11,694 nt of DNA from Sulfitobacter sp. (GCA_024636405.1 JAGXHC010000204.1:1-11694), one strand, 5' to 3'. Counted from the stretch's first letter, positions 1 to 7,095 are shown. The notes: generated from the letters alone by a model not told the origin. A program made the numbers and translations.

Positions 1-1781
1 CCGACGCCTGCCATGAACACGGCTGCGCCGTGATGATCCAGTTGACCCATTTGGGTCGGCGCACAAGCTGGAGCAAAGGGGACTGGCTGCCTGCGGTCAG
101 TTCCGGCCCGCACCGGGAGCCTGCGCACCGCGCCTTTCCCAAGATGATGGAAGACTGGGATATCGCGCGCATTATCAATGACTTTGCCGATGCGGCAGAG
201 CGTATGCAGGCGGGTGGCATGGACGGTATCGAGCTTTATGCAGGGGGGCACCTGCTGGATCAGTTCTGGTCACCGCTGACAAACGCGCTGGATGGCCCTT
301 ACGGCGCTGACACGCTGGAAAACCGTGTCCGGTTTTCGCTGGATGTGCTGAGCGCGATCCGCAAACGGACGGGTCCGGAATTTGTCATCGGCGTGCGCGG
401 CACAGCGGATGAGATGCAGGCAGGCGGGATCAGCACAGAAGACGGCGTTGCCATTGCCACCATGCTGCGAGACAGCGGGATGGTCGATTTCTTCAACGTG
501 AATCGCGGGCGTATTCACACCGATCCGGCGATGACGCAGATGATCCCGATTGCAGGAATGCGCAGCGCGCCGCATCTGGACTTTGCCGGCAGCATCCGTC
601 GCGCGACAGGATTGCCGACGTTCCATGCGTCTCGAATTCAGGACGTCGCTACTGCGCGGCACGCGATTTCCGCAGGGCTGCTGGACATGGTCGGGATGAC
701 GCGCGCGCACATGGCCGATCCCCATATCGTGCAAAAGATCATGACTGGTCGCGAGGATCAGATCAGACCCTGCACCGGCGCGAATTATTGTCTCGATCGT
801 ATTTATCAGGGGGGTATGGCGCTTTGTATTCACAACGCGGCGACGGGCCGTGAAGAGACGATGCCGCATGACATCCCTGCTGCCGCCGCTGCGCGCAATT
901 TTGTCATCGTCGGGGCCGGGCCTGCCGGGCTTGAGGCCGCGCGTGTGGCCGCAGCCCGTGGGCACACCGTCACGGTGCTGGAGGCCGCGAGCGCGCCGGG
1001 GGGGCAGATCCGCCTGACTGTCCGCACCCCGCGACGTCGCGAAATGATGGGGATCGTGGACTGGCGCATGGCGCAGTGCGAAGCCATGGGCGTGACTTTC
1101 CGGTTTGGCACTTATGCCGAAGCCGACGACGTCATGGCCCTGTCACCGGATGTTGTCATCGTGGCCACGGGCGGGATGGCCCATACCCAACTTTATGAGA
1201 CATCAGCAGATCAGCCCAACCTCGTGACAAGTTGGGATATCCTGTCGGGTGATGTCGAGCCATCGGGCGATGTGTTGATCTACGACGAAGCGGGTGATCA
1301 CGCGGGCCTTCAGGCAGCAGAGATCGCCTTGAACGCTGGTGCGCGGGTTGAGATCATGACACCCGACCGGACCTTTGCACCCGAGGTGATGGCGATGAAC
1401 CTGGTGTCCTACATGAAGACGCTACAGCATGATGACGTCACCTTTACCGTGACCCAGAGACTGTTGGGCGTTGCGCGTGAGGGCAATCGGCTGCGGGCCA
1501 CAATCGGCACCGATTATTCGGATCGCCTGACATATCGCGACTATGATCTGGTGGTCGTCAACTACGGAACGCTGCCGCTGGATGATCTTTATCACGCGCT
1601 GCGCGGCCAGTCTGTGAATGGCGGTGCCGTCGATCATGATGCGCTGATCGCGGGTCGGCCGCAGAATTTGCGCCCCAATCCGCAGGGCCGGTTCCAACTT
1701 TTCCGCATTGGTGACGCTGTCTCTTCCCGCAACACCCACGCTGCGATCTATGATGCCTTGCGGCTTGTGAAAGACCTGTAG
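1..1781 (+). CDS. Old-yellow-enzyme/FAD fusion oxidoreductase, N-methylproline demethylase-like (5' partial)
   Basis: The reading frame is open through the left edge, so the start lies outside; the GTG at 30 is internal. Numbering from that GTG, residues 1-235 are the C-terminal part of an FMN-binding TIM barrel, with QLTHLGRR near the start and HLLDQFWSP at about 74-82. A linker carries Cys248, Cys254 and Cys266, the usual place of a 4Fe-4S cluster. From 290 a dinucleotide-binding domain follows (VGAGPAG at 294-300). This is the architecture of trimethylamine dehydrogenase and 2,4-dienoyl-CoA reductase. The GHLLDQFWSP form of the active-site segment and the HNAATGRE segment after the cysteines resemble, from memory, alphaproteobacterial N-methylproline (stachydrine-pathway) demethylases, so oxidative N-demethylation of a small amine is the favoured role. 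The middle cluster cysteine of the trimethylamine dehydrogenase pattern is Ala251. The fold is certain; the substrate is inferred. Confidence 0.85.
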   Translation, partial: DACHEHGCAVMIQLTHLGRRTSWSKGDWLPAVSSGPHREPAHRAFPKMMEDWDIARIINDFADAAERMQAGGMDGIELYAGGHLLDQFWSPLTNALDGPYGADTLENRVRFSLDVLSAIRKRTGPEFVIGVRGTADEMQAGGISTEDGVAIATMLRDSGMVDFFNVNRGRIHTDPAMTQMIPIAGMRSAPHLDFAGSIRRATGLPTFHASRIQDVATARHAISAGLLDMVGMTRAHMADPHIVQKIMTGREDQIRPCTGANYCLDRIYQGGMALCIHNAATGREETMPHDIPAAAAARNFVIVGAGPAGLEAARVAAARGHTVTVLEAASAPGGQIRLTVRTPRRREMMGIVDWRMAQCEAMGVTFRFGTYAEADDVMALSPDVVIVATGGMAHTQLYETSADQPNLVTSWDILSGDVEPSGDVLIYDEAGDHAGLQAAEIALNAGARVEIMTPDRTFAPEVMAMNLVSYMKTLQHDDVTFTVTQRLLGVAREGNRLRATIGTDYSDRLTYRDYDLVVVNYGTLPLDDLYHALRGQSVNGGAVDHDALIAGRPQNLRPNPQGRFQLFRIGDAVSSRNTHAAIYDALRLVKDL

Positions 1782-1857
1782 GATGGATGAAAATCTTTCA
1801 GTCCCGGCAAACAATAGCAGCGCAAATGTACATATATTGGATCGAATTGATACGTTA

Positions 1858-1919
1858 AGGGGTCAAATGGACGCGACCATTACGGCAAAATCGCGCTCGA
1901 GCTCTGCCACTTTGCCCCT
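1858..1919. other. Imperfect long inverted repeat in convergent intergenic region
   Basis: Between the convergent flavoprotein and ArsC-like genes, AGGGG (1858-1862), CAAA (1864-1867) and TGG (1868-1870) can pair with CCCCT (1915-1919), TTTG (1911-1914) and CCA (1907-1909), giving about 12 pairs with two single-base bulges. Inside lies a second pair of arms, CGCGA (1872-1876) and TCGCG (1891-1895). It may be a transcription end signal for one or both genes, but there is no T-run. Folding was judged by eye only. Confidence 0.25.
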
Positions 1920-1987
1920 GTGACTGCGCATCGGGCGGACGATCTTTCTGGTGGATTTGCGGCGCGCTTGCCCCGCGCTGCACAGCG

Positions 1988-2317
1988 TCAGCCTGCAAGC
2001 AGCGCGGTCTGCACCTTTTGGTCCCACCCCAGATAAAATGCGTCTCCGTCGCGAATGACCGGACGGGTCATCACTTTGGGTTGCGCCAATATCTGTGCCT
2101 CGGCCTCTGAGTTCTTCAACCAGTCATTGAGCGCGCGGTAATCATTTGACGTGCGGTCCACCAACCGATCCCCAAATTCTGCGATCAGTTCAGCCAGTTC
2201 CGCGTCACTCAGCGGTTCGGCCCTGATGTCGCGAAAACGGACGGTCTTGCCCTCTGCCTCCAGCGCCTTGATGGCCTTCTGACAAATTGCGCAGGTGCTC
2301 AATCCATAGATTATCAT
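1988..2317 (-). CDS. ArsC/Spx-family thioredoxin-fold protein
   Basis: A 109-residue protein of the ArsC/Spx/YffB family, cytosolic relatives of glutaredoxin. The N-terminus MIIYGLSTC leads into a Cys9-x-x-Cys12 motif, and TRPV at 84-87 gives the conserved Arg-cis-Pro segment. The length (109) is near the usual 110-130. The ATG at 2317 is chosen because an AGGAG lies 8 bases upstream and the fold begins at once; a longer frame to 2380 adds 21 residues unlike the family. True arsenate reductases carry an Arg three residues after the catalytic Cys; here that position is Cys12, so arsenate reduction is not supported. A Spx-like regulator or thiol oxidoreductase are both possible. No arsenic-resistance gene is nearby. 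The gene stands alone, convergent with the flavoprotein and divergent from the RTX gene. Confidence 0.88.
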   Translation of the reverse strand: MIIYGLSTCAICQKAIKALEAEGKTVRFRDIRAEPLSDAELAELIAEFGDRLVDRTSNDYRALNDWLKNSEAEAQILAQPKVMTRPVIRDGDAFYLGWDQKVQTALLAG

Positions 2318-2533
2318 GCCGCAATCTCCTTGTGACGGTGAGCCTGCAATCTTGTGCATCAATCGGGCCATTGCAACCATATCAATCCTGAACCATGGCC
2401 CTGATGGTTTCGATAAACCGACGCAACGCCCCTGTGTGCGACAAGCTAACCCTGCGATTCGGCACTAAGAATTCCGGTCAGCAGCTACAAAGGCAGGGAT
2501 GGGGTCGCATTGTTTCGATCTACAAGGCGAACA

Positions 2534-2568
2534 TTCCCGTAATGCGGGAAATTGCCCTAAATTGGGCA
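2534..2568. promoter_or_regulatory. Two adjacent dyads upstream of the RTX gene, candidate operators
   Basis: TTCCCG (2534-2539) and CGGGAA (2545-2550) form a perfect 6-bp dyad around a 5-base spacer. Two bases later TGCCC (2553-2557) and GGGCA (2564-2568) form a 5-bp dyad around a 6-base spacer. The centres lie about 18 bp apart. They sit roughly 110-145 bp before the RTX start codon and just upstream of the candidate promoter, where an activator would bind. The size of the second dyad is compatible with a LuxR-type or other dimeric regulator site, but no regulator can be assigned. Confidence 0.35.
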
Positions 2569-2582
2569 TGATCAGGTCACTT

Positions 2583-2612
2583 TTGGGACACCCCTCGCGA
2601 ACTTGTGATAAC
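2583..2612 (+). promoter_or_regulatory. Candidate sigma-70 promoter of the RTX gene
   Basis: TTGGGA (2583-2588) and GATAAC (2607-2612) each match four of six consensus bases, with an 18-base spacer. A start of transcription near 2619 would give a leader of about 60 bases. The -10 end runs into the ACCATGGT palindrome (2611-2618), which could be a repressor site. The match is weak and judged by eye. Confidence 0.28.
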
Positions 2613-2677
2613 CATGGTCAACGCTTGTGCAGCACGCGTGGATTTGACGCATCCCAAAGATCTTCGAGGAGAACCCG

Positions 2678-4429
2678 ATGTCGACCGTATATCATGAGAA
2701 CCTGAGCACCACTGGAACGTCCTTCGAGGACGACTTCAATAACAACGCACCCATTGGTATTGCGGTTGGTGACCAACTGTCGGGAACTGTCGGGGTTGAA
2801 TATGCTTCGGGTGCGGGGGGTACGGATCTGTTCGATACCGCAACGGTCAATGTCTATGCCGGCAACACTTATACCTTTACGGTCGCGGGCGACACGATGA
2901 GCGATCCCGCCGCACTGAATTTTCAGGTGGACGGGGTCACGACAAGCGTCTCGGATGCGTCGGGTGCGTTTGAGATGACCGTGACCTGTACCGCGTCGAC
3001 AACTGGGTCGGTGTTCATCGGGTTCGGTACTGAAAGCGGGATATCAGCAGGGCTGAATTATACGATCACGCTGGATTCCATCGTATACCCCCAACCCACG
3101 GAGGGTGACGACCTTATCTCCGGGACCATGACCGCGAACACCATTAACCTGCTGGGTGGCAATGATACCTACGAAGCACATGGCGGATCGGACCGGGTTT
3201 CCGGCGGCGACGGCAATGACCACATCAGCGGGAATTGCGGCAATGACAGGATCAACGGCGACGCGGGAAATGACACGCTGATTGGCGGCAATGGCCGTGA
3301 CATCATCTTTGGCGGTACGGGGAACGACCTGTTGGACGGCGGCAATCAGGAAGACGTGTTGAACGGCGACGCGGGCAACGACACTTTGATTGGTGACAAA
3401 GGTGAAGATACCATTGATGGCGGCGCTGATGATGACTTCATCGATGGCGGCAAGGACAATGATCTGCTTACCGGAGGGGATGGTGCCGACACGTTCTTCT
3501 TCCGGTCTGGTGACGGGCGCGACATCATCACCGACTTCTCCCTGGGGATCGACAAAATTGACCTGACCATGCTGAGGATCTGGGACATCTCTCAACTGGT
3601 GATCACTGAAACGGGCAGCGGTGTGCGCATCAATACCGGCGATTTCAACTATATCGAAATCACGGGCCTGTCCGCGGGTATGCTGAGCAACGCTGATTTC
3701 ATCCTGGCCGATGCGCCCGTGATCACGACCACGGAAGGGGGCGATTCAATCACCGGCACTGATGGCGACGACACGTATTACGCCGCAGGCGGTTCCGACC
3801 GTGTCTCGGGCGGCGCCGGCAATGATACGATTGACGGTGGTACAGGGCAGGACACCATTTACGGCGGCGACGGGAACGACTCGCTTATGGGTGGTTCAGG
3901 CAAAGACCAGATCAAAGGCGGCGATGGCGACGACGTCATTCTTGGCGGGTCCGACAATGACAAGCTTGAGGGTGGGAACGGCAACGATTACATTGACGGC
4001 GGAAATGCGAACGACCGCCTTTATGGCAACAGTGGCAATGATACGCTGATCGGCGAAAACGGCAACGACAAGCTTTATGGCGGCGATGACGACGACAGGT
4101 TGTTGGGTGGCGCAGGAAAAGACACTCTGAATGGCGGCAATGGCGATGACGAGATCATAGGTGGCTGGGGTGATGATATGCTCACTGGAGGCCAAGGCGC
4201 GGATACATTTGTCTTTGACGATGATCGCACGCGGGCCGACACGATCACCGATTTTGAGGATGGCACCGATTTCATCCGGATCACCGGTTATGCGTTCGGC
4301 GACGTATCGGACATGACCATCACCCAATTGGGCAGTGACGCGGTCATTACCCTGAGCGACAGAGACAGCATCACCATCCAGAACATGGCTATCGACGATC
4401 TTACAAACGCGGACTTCCTTTTTAGCTGA
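2678..4429 (+). CDS. RTX calcium-binding exoprotein with two tandem RTX modules
   Basis: A 583-residue acidic protein. Residues 20-137 form a Thr/Ser/Gly-rich beta domain resembling bacterial pre-peptidase C-terminal domains ([12 protein letters not shown] at 58-69). RTX nonapeptides of the GGxGNDxxx type run from about 142 to 270 and again from about 354 to 508. Each block ends in GADTFxF (269-275 and 507-513), then an ITDF segment and an LSNADF/LTNADF ending, as in serralysin C-terminal domains. There is no N-terminal signal peptide; an uncleaved C-terminal signal and type I secretion are expected from the family, though no secretion genes lie in the window. No HExxH zinc motif or other catalytic motif was found, so a protease role is not supported; a surface, matrix or biofilm role is possible. 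The ATG at 2678 follows GAGGAG by 6 bases. Cys104 and Cys187 are unusual for such proteins. Confidence 0.92.
   Translation: MSTVYHENLSTTGTSFEDDFNNNAPIGIAVGDQLSGTVGVEYASGAGGTDLFDTATVNVYAGNTYTFTVAGDTMSDPAALNFQVDGVTTSVSDASGAFEMTVTCTASTTGSVFIGFGTESGISAGLNYTITLDSIVYPQPTEGDDLISGTMTANTINLLGGNDTYEAHGGSDRVSGGDGNDHISGNCGNDRINGDAGNDTLIGGNGRDIIFGGTGNDLLDGGNQEDVLNGDAGNDTLIGDKGEDTIDGGADDDFIDGGKDNDLLTGGDGADTFFFRSGDGRDIITDFSLGIDKIDLTMLRIWDISQLVITETGSGVRINTGDFNYIEITGLSAGMLSNADFILADAPVITTTEGGDSITGTDGDDTYYAAGGSDRVSGGAGNDTIDGGTGQDTIYGGDGNDSLMGGSGKDQIKGGDGDDVILGGSDNDKLEGGNGNDYIDGGNANDRLYGNSGNDTLIGENGNDKLYGGDDDDRLLGGAGKDTLNGGNGDDEIIGGWGDDMLTGGQGADTFVFDDDRTRADTITDFEDGTDFIRITGYAFGDVSDMTITQLGSDAVITLSDRDSITIQNMAIDDLTNADFLFS
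3101..3487 (+). repeat. RTX nonapeptide repeat block 1
   Basis: It encodes residues 142-270 of the RTX protein as tandem 27-base units of the glycine/aspartate-rich GGxGNDxxx type, expected to form a calcium-bound parallel beta-roll outside the cell. At the DNA level, a GACGCGGG(A/C)AA(T/C)GACAC segment recurs near 3260 and 3369. Confidence 0.88.
3737..4201 (+). repeat. RTX nonapeptide repeat block 2
   Basis: It encodes residues 354-508, a second tandem nonapeptide block. Its opening ([16 protein letters not shown]) closely mirrors that of block 1 ([16 protein letters not shown]), so the two blocks probably arose by duplication of a whole module. Confidence 0.88.
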
Positions 4430-4490
4430 GGCTTCCAATAGGGTTTGCGGCAACGGTAGCCGTGATCAGGTCCGCAGTCTCGCGTCTGGC

Positions 4491-4521
4491 GGCATCAAAG
4501 CAGTACATCCTGCATGATGCC
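4491..4521. terminator. Hairpin between convergent genes, possible bidirectional terminator
   Basis: GGCATCA (4491-4497) pairs perfectly with TGATGCC (4515-4521), and an inner GCAG (4500-4503) pairs with CTGC (4510-4513) around a 6-base loop. It lies between the ends of the RTX gene (4429) and the small membrane-protein gene (4548), which face each other. No T-run follows on either strand, so intrinsic termination is unproven; it may only protect RNA ends. Confidence 0.4.
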
Positions 4522-4547
4522 CTGACGTCACGCTTCCGGCGCGTTTG

Positions 4548-4715
4548 TCAGTCATTGACCGCGAATTGAAAAACTATTCCATAAGATACAAATGCCGATG
4601 CGGTCACGAAAAAAGCGATCAGCCACCAAGGCCAATCCGGTTTGGACGCCGTTGCTTTTTGTTCGCCCATCATGGCGTCCAAAGGAGAACGGATTCTTCT
4701 CATGAGTTCAGCCAT
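4548..4715 (-). CDS. Small single-pass membrane protein, unrecognised
   Basis: A 55-residue protein of unknown function. The first 28 residues are polar and basic (three Arg by residue 9), followed by a hydrophobic segment at about 30-51 beginning WPWWLIAFF and a short acidic tail. By the positive-inside rule the N-terminus should face the cytoplasm. The case for a real gene is the consensus AGGAGG (4725-4730) placed 9 bases before the ATG at 4715. The frame stays open up to 4769, but the extra residues look random and would place the ribosome site inside the gene. It lies 204 bases downstream of the ABC ATPase gene on the same strand, in an AT-richer gap, and converges on the RTX gene. It is too short to assign to a family by eye. 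Confidence 0.65.
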   Translation of the reverse strand: MAELMRRIRSPLDAMMGEQKATASKPDWPWWLIAFFVTASAFVSYGIVFQFAVND

Positions 4716-4742
4716 CCAAGTAAGCCTCCTGTGACTGTTGTT

Positions 4743-4756
4743 ATGTCTTATGACAT
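4743..4756. promoter_or_regulatory. Dyad upstream of the small membrane-protein gene
   Basis: ATGTC and GACAT form a 5-bp inverted repeat around TTAT, 28 bases upstream of the small gene's start codon. The surrounding 4741-4810 stretch is AT-rich for this genome and is the likely promoter region. The site could be an operator or chance. Confidence 0.2.
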
Positions 4757-4919
4757 GACAATTCAGCAACTACCGGAGAAATGTGACCCTATTATGTTAA
4801 ACTTTCATCAGAAACAAAACCATGCAGCATTTGGCACAGTTCAGGCATGGTGCGTTATGATGTGTCCGCAAGCTCCGCACAACGCGTGCCATTTGTTGCC
4901 GTCAGGCGCGCAAATCGGC

Positions 4920-5666
4920 TTAGGCTACGCGGCGCAAAAATGCTTTCGTACGGGGATCTTGGGGGCTTTCAAGTAGCTGCCTGGGCGGTCCTTGTTCGAC
5001 AATCTGGCCATCGGCCATGAACACGATACGATCCGCAATCTCTCTGGCAAATTGCATTTCGTGGGTGACGATCAACATCGTCTGACGCCTTTCGGCAACA
5101 CGGCGCATCAGATCAAGAACCTCGCCCACCCACTCCGGATCAAGAGCAGAGGTAGGTTCATCGAACAGCATCAGATCAGCGTCCAACGCCATGGCGCGTC
5201 CGATCCCGACACGCTGTTGTTGACCGCCCGACAATGCGGCCGGGTACGAATTTGCCTTATCAGCCAAGCCTGTCTCGCGCAGCGTGGCATCGGCGCGTGC
5301 TACTGCGTCAGCCTTGGACTGACCTTTGACGGTGATCAGTGCCTGCGTGATGTTTTCGCGGGCGGTCTTGTTGGCAAAAAGCGCGTAGTTCTGAAACACG
5401 AATGACGTCCGTCGCCGCAGTGCAAGGATATCGGCGCGGGTTGCGCTGTCAGCATCAACGGTCAGTTCGCCGATGCGGATAATGCCGCTGTCGGGACGGT
5501 CCAGATAGTTCATGCATCGAAGCAATGTCGACTTTCCAGTACCGGACGGGCCGATCACGACAACCCGCTCGCCGGGTGCTATGTCTAACGCGATGTCCTT
5601 GAGAACGCTGGTTTTGCCAAAGGATTTATTCAGACCAGATACGGAAATGCCGACTGTTGAGGTCAT
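4920..5666 (-). CDS. Polar amino-acid ABC transporter ATPase
   Basis: A 248-residue ATPase that powers the importer encoded just upstream. All motifs are intact: Walker A GPSGTGKS (39-46), Q-loop Gln92, signature LSGGQ (145-149), Walker B LMLFDE (165-170) and switch His202. The length and the LVTHEM-like H-loop (here LIVTHEM) fit the GlnQ/HisP/TcyC class. Its ATG overlaps the permease stop codon in an ATGA (5663-5666), so translation is probably coupled. It is the last gene of the transporter set; no terminator was found in the 204 bases after it. Confidence 0.96.
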   Translation of the reverse strand: MTSTVGISVSGLNKSFGKTSVLKDIALDIAPGERVVVIGPSGTGKSTLLRCMNYLDRPDSGIIRIGELTVDADSATRADILALRRRTSFVFQNYALFANKTARENITQALITVKGQSKADAVARADATLRETGLADKANSYPAALSGGQQQRVGIGRAMALDADLMLFDEPTSALDPEWVGEVLDLMRRVAERRQTMLIVTHEMQFAREIADRIVFMADGQIVEQGPPRQLLESPQDPRTKAFLRRVA

Positions 5667-6337
5667 CTTGCATGTGCCTTGTTCAGATAGATCTCTAAGT
5701 GGCGCTGCGCAAATGCCAGCACCTCAACCATGATCCAGTAGATGGCAGCGACGATCAGAAACGCCTCGAAATACAGAAAACTGCCCGCCGCTTCCTTTTG
5801 GGTGGCCCCCATAAGTTCGGTAACGCCAAGCGTAAACGCCAACGATGTGCCTTTGATCATGTCGATGAAATAGTTGACCAGCGTCGGCGCTGCCACGCGT
5901 GCGGCCTGCGGCAGGATAATCTGGCGCATCATCTGGTTTTGCGTCATCCCAACAGCCTGAGCCGCCTCCCATTGGCTGCGATCCACGCCCAGGATCGCGG
6001 CGCGAATGCTTTCGGCCATATAGGCCGAAAAGTGGAGCGTGAGCCCCATGATGGTGGCCGTCACGCCGTTGATCGTCGTCAGGAATGACAATACCTGCGG
6101 CAGGCCATAGTAGAACAGGAACAGCTGCACCAGCAGCGGCGTGCCCCGGAAGAAGCTGATGAAGAGGCGTACAAAGAGATCAAGCACGGGCACGCGGAAA
6201 ACCCGTTCCACCGCCATGATCGACGCCAAAAAGAGCGCGCAGACCATGCCCACCAAGGCCATGAAAAGCGTCAGCGGTACATAGCCCAGCAGAACGGGCA
6301 CCAGATCCCACATGTATTGAAAATCCAGTGCCCGCAT
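5663..6337 (-). CDS. Polar amino-acid ABC transporter permease (cystine-type)
   Basis: A 224-residue inner-membrane permease of the HisM/GlnP class. FFRGTPLLVQLF (62-73) and the EAA loop that docks the ATPase (Glu124-Ala-Ala, Gly130, ILPQAA at 141-146) are clear, with about five hydrophobic segments. The FYYGLPQ stretch and the general sequence resemble E. coli TcyL (YecS), the cystine permease, from memory. The ATG at 6337 is chosen because GGAG sits 8 bases upstream, inside the end of the binding-protein gene; an earlier in-frame start at 6376 would overlap that gene by 34 bases and add residues unlike the family. No second permease is present, so it probably works as a homodimer. Confidence 0.94.
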   Translation of the reverse strand: MRALDFQYMWDLVPVLLGYVPLTLFMALVGMVCALFLASIMAVERVFRVPVLDLFVRLFISFFRGTPLLVQLFLFYYGLPQVLSFLTTINGVTATIMGLTLHFSAYMAESIRAAILGVDRSQWEAAQAVGMTQNQMMRQIILPQAARVAAPTLVNYFIDMIKGTSLAFTLGVTELMGATQKEAAGSFLYFEAFLIVAAIYWIMVEVLAFAQRHLEIYLNKAHAR

Positions 6338-6342
6338 CAGGT

Positions 6343-7095
6343 CTACTCCGCTGCTGTAATGTCGGAGCCGAACCATTTCTCAGAGATTTCGGTCAGCTTG
6401 CCGTTCTCCTTCAGAGTGGTGATTGCTGCGTCGAACTTGTCACGCAAGGCAATGCCGCCATCATCGTTGCGAAACGGCAGGGCGTTGCGGATTTCGCTGA
6501 ATGGCTTGCCGGCCAACGCCAGAGGTAGCGGGCTTTCTGCGATAAGCTGGGCCGACGAAACGCGGTCCATGACAAAAGCGTCCACGCGGCCAAGGGCGGT
6601 ATCCTGTGCGATGTTGCTTTCGTAGGTCCGGATATCGATCTGGTCGGCATTTGGCAGTTCGCCCAGCAATTGCTCAAAGTTTGACCCAAGGTTCACCGCA
6701 ACGGTCTTGCCGCTGAGGTCTTCAACAGTTGCAATCGTGGCCTCATTACCTGCCTTCACCACGATCTGAGCACCGTCAAATACATAGGGCTGCGAAAACG
6801 CAAACTTTGCCTCGCGCTCCGGTGTGATGGTGATCTGATTTGCGATCGTATCAATCCGTCCGGAATCCAGCGCACCGATAAGGCCCGAGAATGACATTGT
6901 GACGAAATTAACCTCATCGCCGGTTTCAGCGGCAATAGCGTTGATGAAGTCCACCTCGAAGCCTTGCAATTCATCAAGCTTGACAAAAGTGAAAGGGAAA
7001 TAGCCACCGGACATCCCCACGTTCAGCGTTTCAGAATGTGCCGCGGTAAATGTAACCGAAAGGGCGAGCGTGCTTATTGCGAGCGCGTTTTTCAT
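6343..7095 (-). CDS. Periplasmic polar amino-acid binding protein (FliY/TcyJ-like)
   Basis: A 250-residue solute-binding protein, family 3. Residues 1 to about 21 are a Sec signal peptide (Lys2, hydrophobic core, cleavage near AAHS); with no lipobox Cys the protein should be soluble in the periplasm. LQGFEVDF, NQITITPER and a C-terminal EKWFG are typical of the family. Several segments track E. coli FliY, the cystine-binding protein: GNEATI, NLGSNFEQ (FliY GLGTNYEE), IDIRTY and GRVDAFVMDR. Cystine or a related sulfur or polar amino acid is therefore the preferred ligand guess, though binding-protein specificity is hard to read. The ATG at 7095 has GGAG 6 bases upstream. It is the first gene of the transporter set. 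Confidence 0.94.
   Translation of the reverse strand: MKNALAISTLALSVTFTAAHSETLNVGMSGGYFPFTFVKLDELQGFEVDFINAIAAETGDEVNFVTMSFSGLIGALDSGRIDTIANQITITPEREAKFAFSQPYVFDGAQIVVKAGNEATIATVEDLSGKTVAVNLGSNFEQLLGELPNADQIDIRTYESNIAQDTALGRVDAFVMDRVSSAQLIAESPLPLALAGKPFSEIRNALPFRNDDGGIALRDKFDAAITTLKENGKLTEISEKWFGSDITAAE

Larger units (their letters stand above)
2318..2677. promoter_or_regulatory. Divergent intergenic control region between arsC-like and RTX genes
   Basis: This 360-bp gap holds no convincing gene. It contains an AACCAT/ATGGTT dyad (2391-2409, 7-base spacer), two adjacent dyads at 2534-2568, a candidate promoter at 2583-2612 and the 8-bp palindrome ACCATGGT (2611-2618). AACCATGG occurs at both 2391 and 2610. 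A 68-codon frame starting at 2499 crosses these sites and the RTX start, and is taken as chance. Confidence 0.5.

Noticed and set aside
270..965. 231-codon open frame on the minus strand inside the flavoprotein gene
   Set aside because: It is antisense to a gene with clear domain motifs, its translation shows no recognisable fold, and it is a by-product of high GC.
1867..1923. 18-codon frame starting ATG at 1867 after AAGGGG
   Set aside because: It is very short, Ser/Ala-rich, and lies within the inverted repeat; there is nothing else to support it.
1849..2030. Protein-like stretch in one plus-strand frame (containing GKIALELCHFAPVTAHRADD)
   Set aside because: It has no start codon after the upstream stop, and runs into the antisense of the ArsC-like gene. 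It might be a gene remnant, but I recognise no family.
2499..2705. 68-codon plus-strand frame ahead of the RTX gene
   Set aside because: It overlaps the RTX ribosome site and start, crosses the dyads and candidate promoter, and has random-looking composition.
3044..3595. 183-codon minus-strand frame across RTX block 1, and a similar one at 3896-4453
   Set aside because: Both are antisense readings of the repeated GGxGND codons, giving low-complexity Val/Ala/Ile strings.
4545..4976. 143-codon plus-strand frame opposite the small membrane-protein gene
   Set aside because: The opposite strand has the ribosome site and a hydrophobic helix; this frame is Cys/His/Pro-rich without any fold.
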